NCBI RefSeq assembly: GCF_002217355.1
Contig: NZ_MUHA01000006.1
Span: 62,001 to 126,000, forward strand
DNA length: 64,000 nucleotides
Source of the DNA: Flavobacterium oncorhynchi
GTDB lineage: Bacteria > Bacteroidota > Bacteroidia > Flavobacteriales > Flavobacteriaceae
Direction: 5' to 3'
A program made the position numbers and the translations under genes. Below, piece by piece: positions 16,866-25,122 of the stretch. Under the pieces are notes generated by a model that saw only the letters and a program-made list of their open reading frames with translations, was not told the DNA's origin and did not search any database. Position 1 is the first letter of the stretch, and each line of letters starts with the position of its first letter.

Positions 16866-17354
16866 ATGAAAATTATGAAAACAAATATTTTAGGACTTCC
16901 AGTAAAAGAATCAGAGTTATTAGTAAAAGAATTAAATGTTCTATTGTCAAATTTTCAAGTTTATTATCAAAATCTAAGAGGAATTCATTGGAATATTAGA
17001 GGGAAACGTTTTTTTGATCTGCATGTTAAGTTCGAAGAATTGTATACAGATTCACAATTAAAAATTGATATGATTGCCGAAAGAGTTTTGACAATTGGAG
17101 GAACACCTTTACATACATTTGAGGATTATATTAAAAATAATAAATTAACTGTTGGAAAAAATATATCAAATGACGAGAAAGCGGTTCATTTAATTGTGAG
17201 CTCTTTATCGGATTTGCTAAAAATTGAGCGGGAAATATTGAATAAATCTGCAGAAATTAACGATGAAGGTACGAATTCGATGATGAGTGATTTTATTGCA
17301 GAGCAGGAAAAAACGATCTGGATGATGAACGCTTGGCTTGACGAGGAGTTATAA
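16866..17354 (+). CDS. dps: Dps-family DNA-protecting ferroxidase
   Basis: The 162-residue four-helix ferritin-like protein has the Dps ferroxidase ligands: NLRGIHWNIRGKRFFDLHVKFEELYTD (His, His, Asp/Glu of the inter-subunit site). The C-terminal helix is MMSDFIAEQEKTIWMMNAWL. Dps forms dodecamers that store iron using H2O2 and bind DNA. The divergent oxyR neighbour supports peroxide induction. A second ATG at 16875 (MKTNILGLPV) could be the true start. Confidence 0.9.
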   Translation: MKIMKTNILGLPVKESELLVKELNVLLSNFQVYYQNLRGIHWNIRGKRFFDLHVKFEELYTDSQLKIDMIAERVLTIGGTPLHTFEDYIKNNKLTVGKNISNDEKAVHLIVSSLSDLLKIEREILNKSAEINDEGTNSMMSDFIAEQEKTIWMMNAWLDEEL

Positions 17355-17378
17355 TAACTTGTTTGTTAATAAATTAAG

Positions 17379-17409
17379 AGGCAGAATGAGTAGGTTACCC
17401 ATTCTGCCT
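17379..17409 (+). terminator. terminator of dps
   Basis: AGGCAGAATG / CATTCTGCCT followed by a T-run. Confidence 0.8.
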
Positions 17410-17487
17410 TTTTTATGAATGTTAAATTTCTATGAAAATTTTGGTTTGATGCTTTGATTTTGTTTGTATAACGTTATTTTTGCTGGA

Positions 17488-17772
17488 ATGAAATTAGTTG
17501 CTCGCATATTATTATTCATATTTATTGCTTTCTTATCTACCCCTACAATTATTACGGTGATGAAGAAAAGCACAGATACGTCTATATTTTTCAGTTTTTC
17601 TGAAGAAGAGCATTCTCATAAAGAACTTAAGGCTGCTGTATATCCAGCAATACTTCAACATGAAGTTGTTATGCCTGTCTATATCGAAAAAAAGACGATT
17701 GCGTCTGAAAATATTGTAAAACTAGACAATATTTCTCCGAGCATTTTTGCTCCACCTCCCAACTTGGCATAA
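17488..17772 (+). CDS. small single-pass membrane protein heading the SulP/carbonic anhydrase cluster
   Basis: Starting at ATG 17488 the product is 94 residues: one N-terminal helix (KLVARILLFIFIAFLSTPTIITV) and a soluble tail with SEEEHSHKE and a proline-rich end (SPSIFAPPPNLA). The open frame reaches back to a TTG at 17464, but the ATG puts the helix at the N-terminus. It precedes the SulP gene by 82 nt on the same strand. It could be an accessory subunit of the anion transporter; that is position-based only. Confidence 0.6.
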   Translation: MKLVARILLFIFIAFLSTPTIITVMKKSTDTSIFFSFSEEEHSHKELKAAVYPAILQHEVVMPVYIEKKTIASENIVKLDNISPSIFAPPPNLA

Positions 17773-17854
17773 TACTTCCGATTTATTTTGAACTAACTGT
17801 ATTTTTGATTAAATGCGGTAAAACTTTGATGAATAATTTATTTAGTATTGTATT

Positions 17855-19492
17855 ATGACAAAAAAAATTAATCTTTTTGCCAACCTTAAGTCTGACTTTG
17901 CTTCAGGTTTAGTGGTTTTCTTGGTCGCTCTTCCGTTGTGTTTAGGTATTGCAATGGCTTCTGGAGCGCCTTTATTTTCTGGAATTATTGCAGGTGTTAT
18001 TGGTGGTATAGTAGTTGGTTATTTGAGCCAATCGCATATCAGCGTTTCAGGACCAGCTGCCGGACTAACAGCTATTATTTTAACTGCGATTACTGATTTA
18101 GGTGCTTTTGATGTGTTTTTGATGTCTGTTTTTATTGCAGGACTAATTCAATTAGCATTAGGGTTTTTAAAAGCCGGAAGTATCTCCAATTATTTTCCAA
18201 CAAATGTTATCGAAGGAATGTTGGCAGGTATTGGAATTATCATTATTTTAAAACAATTACCTCACGCATTTGGTTACGATGCAGATTTTGAAGGCGATCA
18301 GGCTTTCATTCAAAATGACGGAAGTAATTCATTTTCATTTCTGTTTGATGTAGTTAATCACATTCATTTAGGAGCTGTGGTAATTTCGCTTGTTTCTCTT
18401 GCTATTTTAATTTCTTGGGATAAAGTTCCTTTTTTAAAGAAATTAAAATTAGTTCCAGGTGCGCTTGTTGCTGTTGTTCTAGGAGTAGTTTTAAACGAAT
18501 TTTTTGTTTCTTCAGGAAGCTCATTGGCGATTGCAAAAGAACATTTGGTTTCATTGCCAGTTCCAAAATCTTTTGACGAATTTAAATCTATTTTAATTAC
18601 ACCAAATTTTGCTGCGGTTACAAATCCTCAGGTTTGGGTAGTTGGTATTACAATTGCCATTGTAGCTTCTATTGAGACACTTTTGTGTATTGAAGCTGCA
18701 GACAGAATGGATGTTCAAAAACGTTATACGAATACAAATGTTGAGCTTAGAGCACAAGGTATTGGTAATATTGTGAGTTCACTTTTAGGAGGTTTACCAA
18801 TGACTTCTGTAGTAGTGAGATCTTCTGCAAACAATAATGCAGGAGCAAAATCAAAAATGTCGGCTATTATTCACGGTGTATTATTATTGATAAGTGTTTT
18901 ATCGATTCCTACTATTTTGAATAAAATTCCATTGGCAACATTAGCTACCGTTTTAATTTTGGTAGGATATAAATTAGCTAAACCAGCTACATTCAAACAT
19001 TTCTGGGAAAAAGGAAAATATCAGTTCATACCTTTTGTTGCAACCTTAGTATTTGTTGTAGCAACAGATTTACTTAAAGGTGTAGCGTTAGGAATTATTA
19101 TCAGTGTTATTTTCGTATTAAGAGGAAACTTAAAAAGAGCATACAGCTTTAAGAAAGAAGAATACGAAGACGGAGATATTATTCATATCGATTTAGCGCA
19201 AGAAGTTTCTTTCTTGAACAAAGCTGCGATTAAATTGACTTTGAGTGAGATTCCTGAAAACTCTAAAGTAGTTATTAGTGCAGAAGATACAGAGTATATT
19301 GCGCATGATGTTTTAGATTTAATTCGTGAGTTTAAAGAAACGCGCGCTATTGACGAAAACATCGAAGTGAAGCTGAAAGGATTTAAAGAAGCTTACGAAC
19401 TTGAAAACACACCAGAGAATAATAATCATGTCTCTATAGAACATTATTATGATGTTGCTAAAAGAGAAATGGTACAGAAAGAAAAAGTTTAA
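17855..19492 (+). CDS. SulP-family anion transporter, probable bicarbonate transporter
   Basis: The 545 residues have 12-14 membrane segments with the SulP signature FLVALPLCLGIAMASGAPLFSGIIAG and VSGPAAGLTAIILTAI. SIETLLCIEAADRMD and GLLGG-type loops follow, and a C-terminal STAS-like domain starts near residue 440 (DIIHIDLAQEVSFLNKAAIKLTL). SulP proteins carry sulfate, bicarbonate or other anions. A beta-carbonic anhydrase gene follows 124 nt downstream, which points to bicarbonate/CO2 supply rather than sulfate. Confidence 0.87.
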   Translation: MTKKINLFANLKSDFASGLVVFLVALPLCLGIAMASGAPLFSGIIAGVIGGIVVGYLSQSHISVSGPAAGLTAIILTAITDLGAFDVFLMSVFIAGLIQLALGFLKAGSISNYFPTNVIEGMLAGIGIIIILKQLPHAFGYDADFEGDQAFIQNDGSNSFSFLFDVVNHIHLGAVVISLVSLAILISWDKVPFLKKLKLVPGALVAVVLGVVLNEFFVSSGSSLAIAKEHLVSLPVPKSFDEFKSILITPNFAAVTNPQVWVVGITIAIVASIETLLCIEAADRMDVQKRYTNTNVELRAQGIGNIVSSLLGGLPMTSVVVRSSANNNAGAKSKMSAIIHGVLLLISVLSIPTILNKIPLATLATVLILVGYKLAKPATFKHFWEKGKYQFIPFVATLVFVVATDLLKGVALGIIISVIFVLRGNLKRAYSFKKEEYEDGDIIHIDLAQEVSFLNKAAIKLTLSEIPENSKVVISAEDTEYIAHDVLDLIREFKETRAIDENIEVKLKGFKEAYELENTPENNNHVSIEHYYDVAKREMVQKEKV

Positions 19493-19615
19493 ACAAATTA
19501 TATTAATTAAAGGTATTTCTTCATGGTGAGAAGTATTAGAAAATTAGATAACTTTACCGTAAGTTATTTTTTATATGTTTAAGCATGTTGAAGTACCAAT
19601 CAAAAAATCAAAAAA

Positions 19616-20251
19616 ATGAAAGAGTTTTATAAGCAGTTACTAGAGAACAATAAGCAATGGGTTGAGAAATCATTAGCATTAGATCCTAATTTTTTTGCTG
19701 ATTTAGCAAAAGGGCAGACTCCGCCTTTATTATGGATTGGGTGTTCTGACAGTCGCGTTCCTGCAAACGAAATTATTGGAGCAAAAGCTGGTGAAGTTTT
19801 TGTACACAGAAACATTGCAAACATGGTTGTTCACTCAGATATGAATATGTTGAGTGTTTTGGATTATGCCGTTAATGTTTTAAAAGTAAAACACGTTATT
19901 GTTTGCGGACATTACGGTTGTGGCGGCGTAAAAGCGGCTATGGGTCAGCAATCTGTTGGAATTATCGATAACTGGATTCGTCATATTAAAGATGAGTATC
20001 GTTTACACGATAAATATTTAAACTCAATTCAAGATGAAACAGAGCGTTTTAATGCTTTTGTTGAAATCAATGCTAAAGAGCAGGTTTATAACTTGGCAAA
20101 AACTTCGATTGTACAAGGTGCATGGAAAAGCGGTCAAGATTTAATGCTTCACGGATGGGTTTACGGATTAAATTCAGGTTTTGTAACCGATTTAAATGTA
20201 AATATTAGTTCAAACGAAGAGCTTGATGAAGTTTATCAGCTTGATCTTTAA
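19616..20251 (+). CDS. beta-class carbonic anhydrase
   Basis: The 211 residues interconvert CO2 and bicarbonate. Zinc ligands and catalytic dyad are visible: Cys43-x-Asp45-x-Arg47 (WIGCSDSRVP), His99 and Cys102 (VCGHYGCGGV). The length and the WVYGLNSG C-terminal region are those of the plant-like beta branch. There is no signal peptide, so it is cytoplasmic. With the SulP transporter upstream it forms a carbon-uptake module. A terminator follows. Confidence 0.93.
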   Translation: MKEFYKQLLENNKQWVEKSLALDPNFFADLAKGQTPPLLWIGCSDSRVPANEIIGAKAGEVFVHRNIANMVVHSDMNMLSVLDYAVNVLKVKHVIVCGHYGCGGVKAAMGQQSVGIIDNWIRHIKDEYRLHDKYLNSIQDETERFNAFVEINAKEQVYNLAKTSIVQGAWKSGQDLMLHGWVYGLNSGFVTDLNVNISSNEELDEVYQLDL

Positions 20252-20273
20252 TAGTTAAATAAAAATTGTTATG

Positions 20274-20303
20274 AAAAAATCGCCTCAAAAGGGCGATTTT
20301 TTT
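20274..20303. terminator. bidirectional terminator after carbonic anhydrase
   Basis: AAAAAATCGCC / GGGCGATTTTTT, 6-nt loop, between convergent genes. Confidence 0.8.
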
Positions 20304-20316
20304 TATTCGTTTTCAT

Positions 20317-20991
20317 TTAATCAAAGTAATACATTTCAAATACATCACCAGAATACCAGTACTCGCGAATATCATAGTAGGTCGAATTATTTAAATAATT
20401 TGTAAAAAAACGATAACAATTATCTGTCTCAGAATAATAAATTATGCTTTTGTGATTATCAATCATATATATTGTGGGGTAATTTTGTGTGCTGCTCTGT
20501 TCGTATAGTGGTTTTATTGAAATCTTAATATTATGATAGTATTTGAGTATTTTTTCTTTACTTGTTAAATCAGGAATGTTTTTATTTTGATTGTTAAAAA
20601 AGATTACATTAATTTCTTTATAAAATAATGAATCATTTCTAAAAAGATAAGTGATAATTGTATTATCTAATTCTTTTTTAAGATAATCAATGTTTTTTTT
20701 CTTTTTAATTGAATCTTCATGGTCAAAATTCCATAGTTGCGTTGGACATAATTTCCCTTCTTTATTTACTTCTGGTTTTACATTAGAATACATATCATAT
20801 TTTGCAATAGATTTAATTGTGTCATCAACTTGATCTTCATCATCTAGTATTGCGGTATATGAATAGTGGTAAAAACCATTCTTTTTCAAATCTTGTTGTG
20901 TTATAGGTTTGGTTAAAAAGTGATTAATTGTATCTTTCTTTTTGCAAGATATAAATGTTAACGTAAGGAATAATAGGGCTATATTTCTCAT
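20317..20991 (-). CDS. lipoprotein of unknown function, second gene of a two-gene unit
   Basis: The 224 residues begin with a lipoprotein signal (MRNIALLFLTLTFISCKKK, lipobox Cys16). The rest is rich in Lys, Asp, Tyr and Asn with no recognised domain (EDQVDDTIKSIAKYDMYS, DNCYRFFTNYLN). Its ATG lies one base after the stop of the 286-residue gene upstream, so the two are translationally coupled. The base composition is AT-richer than the flanks. A small lipoprotein following a larger unknown protein recalls effector/immunity pairs, but nothing proves it. Confidence 0.65.
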   Translation of the reverse strand: MRNIALLFLTLTFISCKKKDTINHFLTKPITQQDLKKNGFYHYSYTAILDDEDQVDDTIKSIAKYDMYSNVKPEVNKEGKLCPTQLWNFDHEDSIKKKKNIDYLKKELDNTIITYLFRNDSLFYKEINVIFFNNQNKNIPDLTSKEKILKYYHNIKISIKPLYEQSSTQNYPTIYMIDNHKSIIYYSETDNCYRFFTNYLNNSTYYDIREYWYSGDVFEMYYFD

Positions 20992-20992
20992 A

Positions 20993-21853
20993 TCATGTTA
21001 TTGCTAATCCAGATTCTTGTAATTCTTTCAATATATCCCTCACTTTGTTAATTGGCTTGCCTTCTGATCTCTGGGGAGAAACATAACCATTTGTATTGTT
21101 TCTTTTGTAATGTTGATAGAAGGTTTGCTCGTCAAGATAAACAGGTCCGTTAACAGGATAAGTATATTCTGCAAGACTAAATCGTGGCTCAGCACTTAAG
21201 GCAAATCCTAAAATTTTTATTGATGTGTCTGCGATTACAGATGCTTTTCCTGGTAAAAAACCAACAGCAGCTGTTGTGATTCCTAATAGGCTTAGCTTTT
21301 TATTTAAATCATCTCTGTTTTCAGAAACTTTTAAATAGGTATAATTTATATAAGTTCTGCGGTTGCAAATGGAAGCTTGTTTAATGTACTCGTGGAATTT
21401 TTTTAGTAAATATATTTTCCCATTCCTGAAAGTAATCTGCTTGTTCTTTATTACCAGATTATGAAGTTCCTTTTTGTCAACACATTGTTCTAGCTCTTTT
21501 TGTATTTTGGAAGAAGGGTCTAAAATGTGCTCTCCATTTACATACTTTAATTTGAATGTTGTGTTGACTTTTTCTCCTTTTATTATTCGTCCTTTATTAT
21601 CCATATAGATGGTTAAGGCGCTCAAATAACAATTTCTTGGGGTTGTTGAAACATCGCCTCTTTCAACAGGATCAGTGTAACATTTATTCAGTTCTAAAGA
21701 TGTCAAAGCGGTAATACAATGAAATAAGCCATTTATTTTCATTGATATACTTTGTGTATAGTAAGATCTATATAAATCTCTATATTGATATTCTTCCCAA
21801 GGTTCAGGTACAATATCTGGTTCGTAATTGCCAAGACTAATTGATGGTCCCAT
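20993..21853 (-). CDS. hypothetical protein, 286 residues, first gene of a two-gene unit
   Basis: There is no signal peptide. The N-terminal half has paired Cys and Tyr (NGLFHCITALTSLELNKCYTDP, TTPRNCYLSALTIYMD), the middle is Lys-rich, and a hydrophobic Gly/Ala segment near 200-225 (LLGITTAAVGFLPGKASVIADTSIKILGFALS) could insert in a membrane. The C-terminus looks like a small helical cap (GKPINKVRDILKELQES). I do not recognise the family. A secreted-effector role, with the coupled lipoprotein as immunity partner, is a hypothesis. ATG at 21853. Confidence 0.6.
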   Translation of the reverse strand: MGPSISLGNYEPDIVPEPWEEYQYRDLYRSYYTQSISMKINGLFHCITALTSLELNKCYTDPVERGDVSTTPRNCYLSALTIYMDNKGRIIKGEKVNTTFKLKYVNGEHILDPSSKIQKELEQCVDKKELHNLVIKNKQITFRNGKIYLLKKFHEYIKQASICNRRTYINYTYLKVSENRDDLNKKLSLLGITTAAVGFLPGKASVIADTSIKILGFALSAEPRFSLAEYTYPVNGPVYLDEQTFYQHYKRNNTNGYVSPQRSEGKPINKVRDILKELQESGLAIT

Positions 21854-21985
21854 CTTTATAATTTTACTGTTTTAGTAAAAATATTTTATCTAAATGAGAC
21901 TAGAGGCCAGTAAAAGGTGAAAAAGTAGTAAAATAAGGTATTTTTTTAAATCCGAAAGTCTTTTATGTATTAAAAATATTACATA

Positions 21986-22017
21986 AAAAAACACCCTTTG
22001 CAAGGGCAATTTTTTTT
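21986..22017 (-). terminator. terminator of the LETM1-like gene
   Basis: CCCTT / AAGGG core in an A-run/T-run context overlapping the stop codon region; weak but well placed. Confidence 0.5.
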
Positions 22018-23218
22018 ATTCGTTTTCGTCTAGATTTTCATTAAAAGCAGACGGTAATAATGTTGGGATAAACTTGATTAGAATAGGCAGCAATAAACTT
22101 CCGCCGGGAAGTAAAAAGATAGTAAGCGACGGAATGGTTTTGCAAATATCTAAAAGCTGTTTTTTTACTTTCTTCTTTTCCTTGGCATCCAAATCTCGCG
22201 TAGTAGAATATGCCAATAAAACCATTAATTCTTTACTCTGGATAATTTCCTTAACCAATCTGTTTTTGTTTCTTACAATCAATTTTACAACGCTGTGTGT
22301 CATTTGATCGTAAAAATGTTTGACAGGATTGGAGTAGTTAAAATAGGGGATTTTCTTTTTATGAGTGGTAATAAAAGCATTTGTTGTAGCAATACTATTT
22401 GAAACAAAATCATCAGAAACTCCCATCATTGATCCTAATGAATACAAAAAGTAGGCTTCTTCATTTTCTACAACACCATCGCTCCATAAAGCCATTCCAG
22501 CCATATCGATTAGGTAATATTGTTCTAATTTGTTGCCGAAATAGTCCAGTTGTAAAGTCTCTAAAGTTTCAACAGTAACTTTCGAGAATTTAGAATAACG
22601 AATAGATGCTTCAAAAAGTTTAATTAACAAATCATCATGCTGAGATTTGATGGTTTTGGTTTTTAATGCCAGCGCAACAATTCCAAGAACAGTTTCTTCG
22701 ATCCGTTTTAAATATTTTTCAGGTATTTCGCCATGCACTAAATATTGTCTAAATGCCAAAACATCAATAAACAAAAGGGCATTGGTTACCAGATGCGAAA
22801 AGTTCTTGCTGATAATACTATCGTTTGTTTGTACTCTTTGATCTATTATATTTTCTAAAGATAAAGAAGGAGTGTCTTTTGGCAGTAAAATTTTAAACAA
22901 ATTGAAACCTTCAGGATTCATTTGTTTGTAGAATTTTAAAACTTCGGTAATAAAATGAAGAGGTTCAAAATCTCTTTTTTCTAAACAAAAAACATTGTAA
23001 AGTGTATTTAGTAAAGCGACTTTAGAAATTTCGGTTTTAAACCAGCCTTTTATCGGAATTGGAATTCGAGAATCGATAGCAATAATATGTCCATATATAA
23101 AACCAGTTTCTCTAACTTTATAGTAGAACGAATCTGTAGTCTCAAAAGGGATTGCTTCTGAAAACTTTTGTTCGCTAAAATACTTGTCTATCCAGCCTGG
23201 TGCAGATGGGTTAATCAT
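22016..23218 (-). CDS. LETM1-like protein
   Basis: About 400 residues. The C-terminus carries the LETM1-like helical signature: LLDICKTIPSLTIFLLPGGSLLLPILIKFIPTLLPSAF, matching the segment around the membrane helix of mitochondrial LETM1. The N-terminal 300 residues are soluble and helical, including ALWSDGVVENEEAYFLYSLGSMMGVSDDF, a TerB-like pattern. Flavobacterial homologues are often named LETM1-related biofilm-associated proteins; the molecular role is not established. I start at ATG 23218 (MINPSAPGWIDKYF); the open frame goes three codons further, to a TTG. Confidence 0.78.
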   Translation of the reverse strand: MINPSAPGWIDKYFSEQKFSEAIPFETTDSFYYKVRETGFIYGHIIAIDSRIPIPIKGWFKTEISKVALLNTLYNVFCLEKRDFEPLHFITEVLKFYKQMNPEGFNLFKILLPKDTPSLSLENIIDQRVQTNDSIISKNFSHLVTNALLFIDVLAFRQYLVHGEIPEKYLKRIEETVLGIVALALKTKTIKSQHDDLLIKLFEASIRYSKFSKVTVETLETLQLDYFGNKLEQYYLIDMAGMALWSDGVVENEEAYFLYSLGSMMGVSDDFVSNSIATTNAFITTHKKKIPYFNYSNPVKHFYDQMTHSVVKLIVRNKNRLVKEIIQSKELMVLLAYSTTRDLDAKEKKKVKKQLLDICKTIPSLTIFLLPGGSLLLPILIKFIPTLLPSAFNENLDENE

Positions 23219-23281
23219 TGACTTCAATTTATAGCTGCAAAGCTATATCTTTTTCTTGTTTTAGTGTGAATATAAAATAAA

Positions 23282-23317
23282 ATAACCACTAGATTTTTGT
23301 GAAAAAATAGTGGTTAT
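23282..23317 (-). terminator. terminator of the Cu/Zn SOD gene
   Basis: ATAACCACTA / TAGTGGTTAT, 16-nt loop, just after the sodC stop. Confidence 0.7.
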
Positions 23318-23326
23318 AGGTTTTAT

Positions 23327-23854
23327 TTATTTGATAATTCCTGCACAAGCAACTCTTCCGCCGGCATTTCCAGTTGGTTGAGTAGTAAAGTCGTCAGTAC
23401 CTTGATGAACAATTAAACCTTTTCCTAGAATATTTTTTGTCTCATCTTCGCAGCCAATGCACCATTCATCAGTTGTCATTGTAATAGTTCCATTTCCTTT
23501 TTCATCAGCGGTGAAATTTCCAATATCACCTTTGTGATATTCTCCAACGCCCCATTTTCCATGCTTTTTAAAGGTTGGATTCCAGTGTCCGCCTGCAGAA
23601 CTTCCATCAGCCGAAGTACAATCTGCTTTTTCGTGAATGTGTATAGCGTGAACACCCGGTGTTAATCCAGATATTTTTGCTGTAAAAGTGACCTTACCGT
23701 TTTTCTCTGTAAAAGTTGTCGTTCCTGCTACCTTGCTGTTGCTTTTTGGTTCTAAAGCAACCGTCAGAGTTTTGGCATCACTTGATTTTGTATTTGTTTT
23801 ACAACCAATGACTAAAGCTGTAATTATAGCGAAAGACGCGATTATTTTTTTCAT
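23327..23854 (-). CDS. sodC: Cu/Zn superoxide dismutase, lipoprotein
   Basis: About 175 residues from ATG 23854 (MKKIIASFAIITALVIGCKTN, lipobox Cys). Another ATG four codons upstream would add MPIN. The metal site is complete: HAIHIHEKADC (two Cu His and the disulfide Cys), GGHWNPTFKKHGKWGVGEYHKGDIGNF (bridging His, Zn ligands), and IVHQGTDDF, with the C-terminal GGRVACAGII supplying the second Cys. It removes superoxide outside the cytoplasm. The C-terminal Arg of GGRVAC is the substrate-guiding residue. Confidence 0.92.
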   Translation of the reverse strand: MKKIIASFAIITALVIGCKTNTKSSDAKTLTVALEPKSNSKVAGTTTFTEKNGKVTFTAKISGLTPGVHAIHIHEKADCTSADGSSAGGHWNPTFKKHGKWGVGEYHKGDIGNFTADEKGNGTITMTTDEWCIGCEDETKNILGKGLIVHQGTDDFTTQPTGNAGGRVACAGIIK

Positions 23855-24067
23855 ATTTATGGGCATTTAAATTAAATATTAAGTAAATTTAACATAAAAT
23901 AACGACAAAGCGAGGTTGTAAAAGTTAAATAAAAGTCAAACTACTCCTTGTAATTTATTGAAAGCACCAATACGAAACGAATTATAATATGTAAATTAGT
24001 AGTGATTTTGAGCCTTGTTTTTTTTAAAAAATAGGCTCAATTTGTTTAAATTTAATACTTTAATTTT

Positions 24068-24505
24068 ATGATGAAAAGAATTTCGATCTTAGCCTTTCTT
24101 AGTATAATGCTGCTTTCTTGTAGTGTTTCTAAAGACAAAAAAGGTGATGCAACGGCTAAACTTGATGGAAGTTGGGAACTTAATTTTATTACGGGCCCAA
24201 GAATTGCCTTTGAAGGATTATATCCAAATAAGAAACCAATAATAAATTTTAATACAAAAGACAGTCAGGTTTCGGGTAATAATAGTTGTAATTCCTATAC
24301 AGGAAAACTTGTTTTAGATGGTAATAAAACAGATTTTACACAACCTATGGCAGTTACCAAAATGATGTGCCTTAACGGACAGGGAGAAAGTGTGTATATG
24401 AATACACTTCAAAAAATAACGTCATATGATATTACAGATGATGGAAAAACACTTCTATTTATTTCTGGTGATATTGTCATGATGAGATTCACGAAAAAAC
24501 AGTAA
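24068..24505 (+). CDS. META-domain lipoprotein
   Basis: The 145 residues have a lipoprotein signal (ISILAFLSIMLLSCSVSKD). The META/HslJ fold follows: LDGSWELNFITGP, PIINFNTKDSQVSGNNSCNSYTGKL, TKMMCLNGQGESVYMNTLQKITSYDIT and LLFISGDIVMMRF. The two conserved Cys (SCNSY, MMC) are present. META domains occur in heat-inducible and motility-linked lipoproteins; the precise role is unknown. The terminator stem overlaps the stop codon. Confidence 0.85.
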   Translation: MMKRISILAFLSIMLLSCSVSKDKKGDATAKLDGSWELNFITGPRIAFEGLYPNKKPIINFNTKDSQVSGNNSCNSYTGKLVLDGNKTDFTQPMAVTKMMCLNGQGESVYMNTLQKITSYDITDDGKTLLFISGDIVMMRFTKKQ

Positions 24506-24520
24506 GGTTACTTACTGTTT
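24495..24520 (+). terminator. terminator of the META gene
   Basis: AAAACAGTAAG / CTTACTGTTTT with a 4-nt loop and T-run; the 5' arm contains the stop codon. Confidence 0.75.
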
Positions 24521-24566
24521 TTTTTTGATTACGATTTAATGTTAAACAATATAAATGCTGTTTAAA

Positions 24567-25085
24567 ATGAAAACTAAATTATCTATTTTATTAGTATTGC
24601 TGGTCTTTGTGAATTTTTCTGTCTCAGCACAGCAAAAATCTAAGAAAGAACTAAAGGCCGAGAGAGAACTGCAAAAACAGAAAGAAATTGAGGCTTTGAT
24701 CGAGGCTAAAGATTTTGTTTTTGAAGCGCAAAAAGCTACTCCTACAGGAGGCAGGATTATTGATTTAGATTATAAAACTTATTTTTTAAATTTTAATACT
24801 GTAAAAACAACTTGTGATTTACCCTTTTTTGGACGTGGATTTAATGTTGGATATGGAACTGACGGCGGAATTAAATTTGAAGGAGTGCCTTATAATTTAA
24901 AGATTGAAAAGAATAAAAAAAACTATATTGTGAAAGCGACAGTTAAAGGGAAAAATGATGTTTTTGATTTGGTATTTACCATCTTTTTTAATGGAAGCAG
25001 TTCTCTTTCTATTAACAGTAACAATAGATCTTCTATTTTTTATGATGGTATAGTAAGCGCGCCTAAGAAGGCTGTGGATAAGTAG
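24567..25085 (+). CDS. DUF4251-type exported protein
   Basis: About 172 residues from ATG 24567 (MKTKLSILLVLLVFVNFSVSAQQ), which gives a proper signal peptide; an ATG at 24555 would add MLFK. A Lys/Glu-rich coiled segment (KSKKELKAERELQKQKEIEALIEAKDFVFEAQ) leads into a beta domain with PTGGRIIDLDYKTYFLNF, TCDLPFFGRGFNVGYGTDGGIKFEG and a last IFYDGIVSAPKK strand. This is the layout of the Bacteroidetes DUF4251 family, periplasmic and of unknown function. Confidence 0.78.
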   Translation: MKTKLSILLVLLVFVNFSVSAQQKSKKELKAERELQKQKEIEALIEAKDFVFEAQKATPTGGRIIDLDYKTYFLNFNTVKTTCDLPFFGRGFNVGYGTDGGIKFEGVPYNLKIEKNKKNYIVKATVKGKNDVFDLVFTIFFNGSSSLSINSNNRSSIFYDGIVSAPKKAVDK

Positions 25086-25122
25086 TAAAGAGTTGTTATT
25101 AATGATGCCCTGAATTATTTTT

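Noticed and set aside
20993..23218. Frameshifted or broken single gene across the hypothetical pair and the LETM1-like gene
   Set aside because: Each frame has its own start, stop and spacing, and a terminator lies between the pair and the LETM1-like gene.
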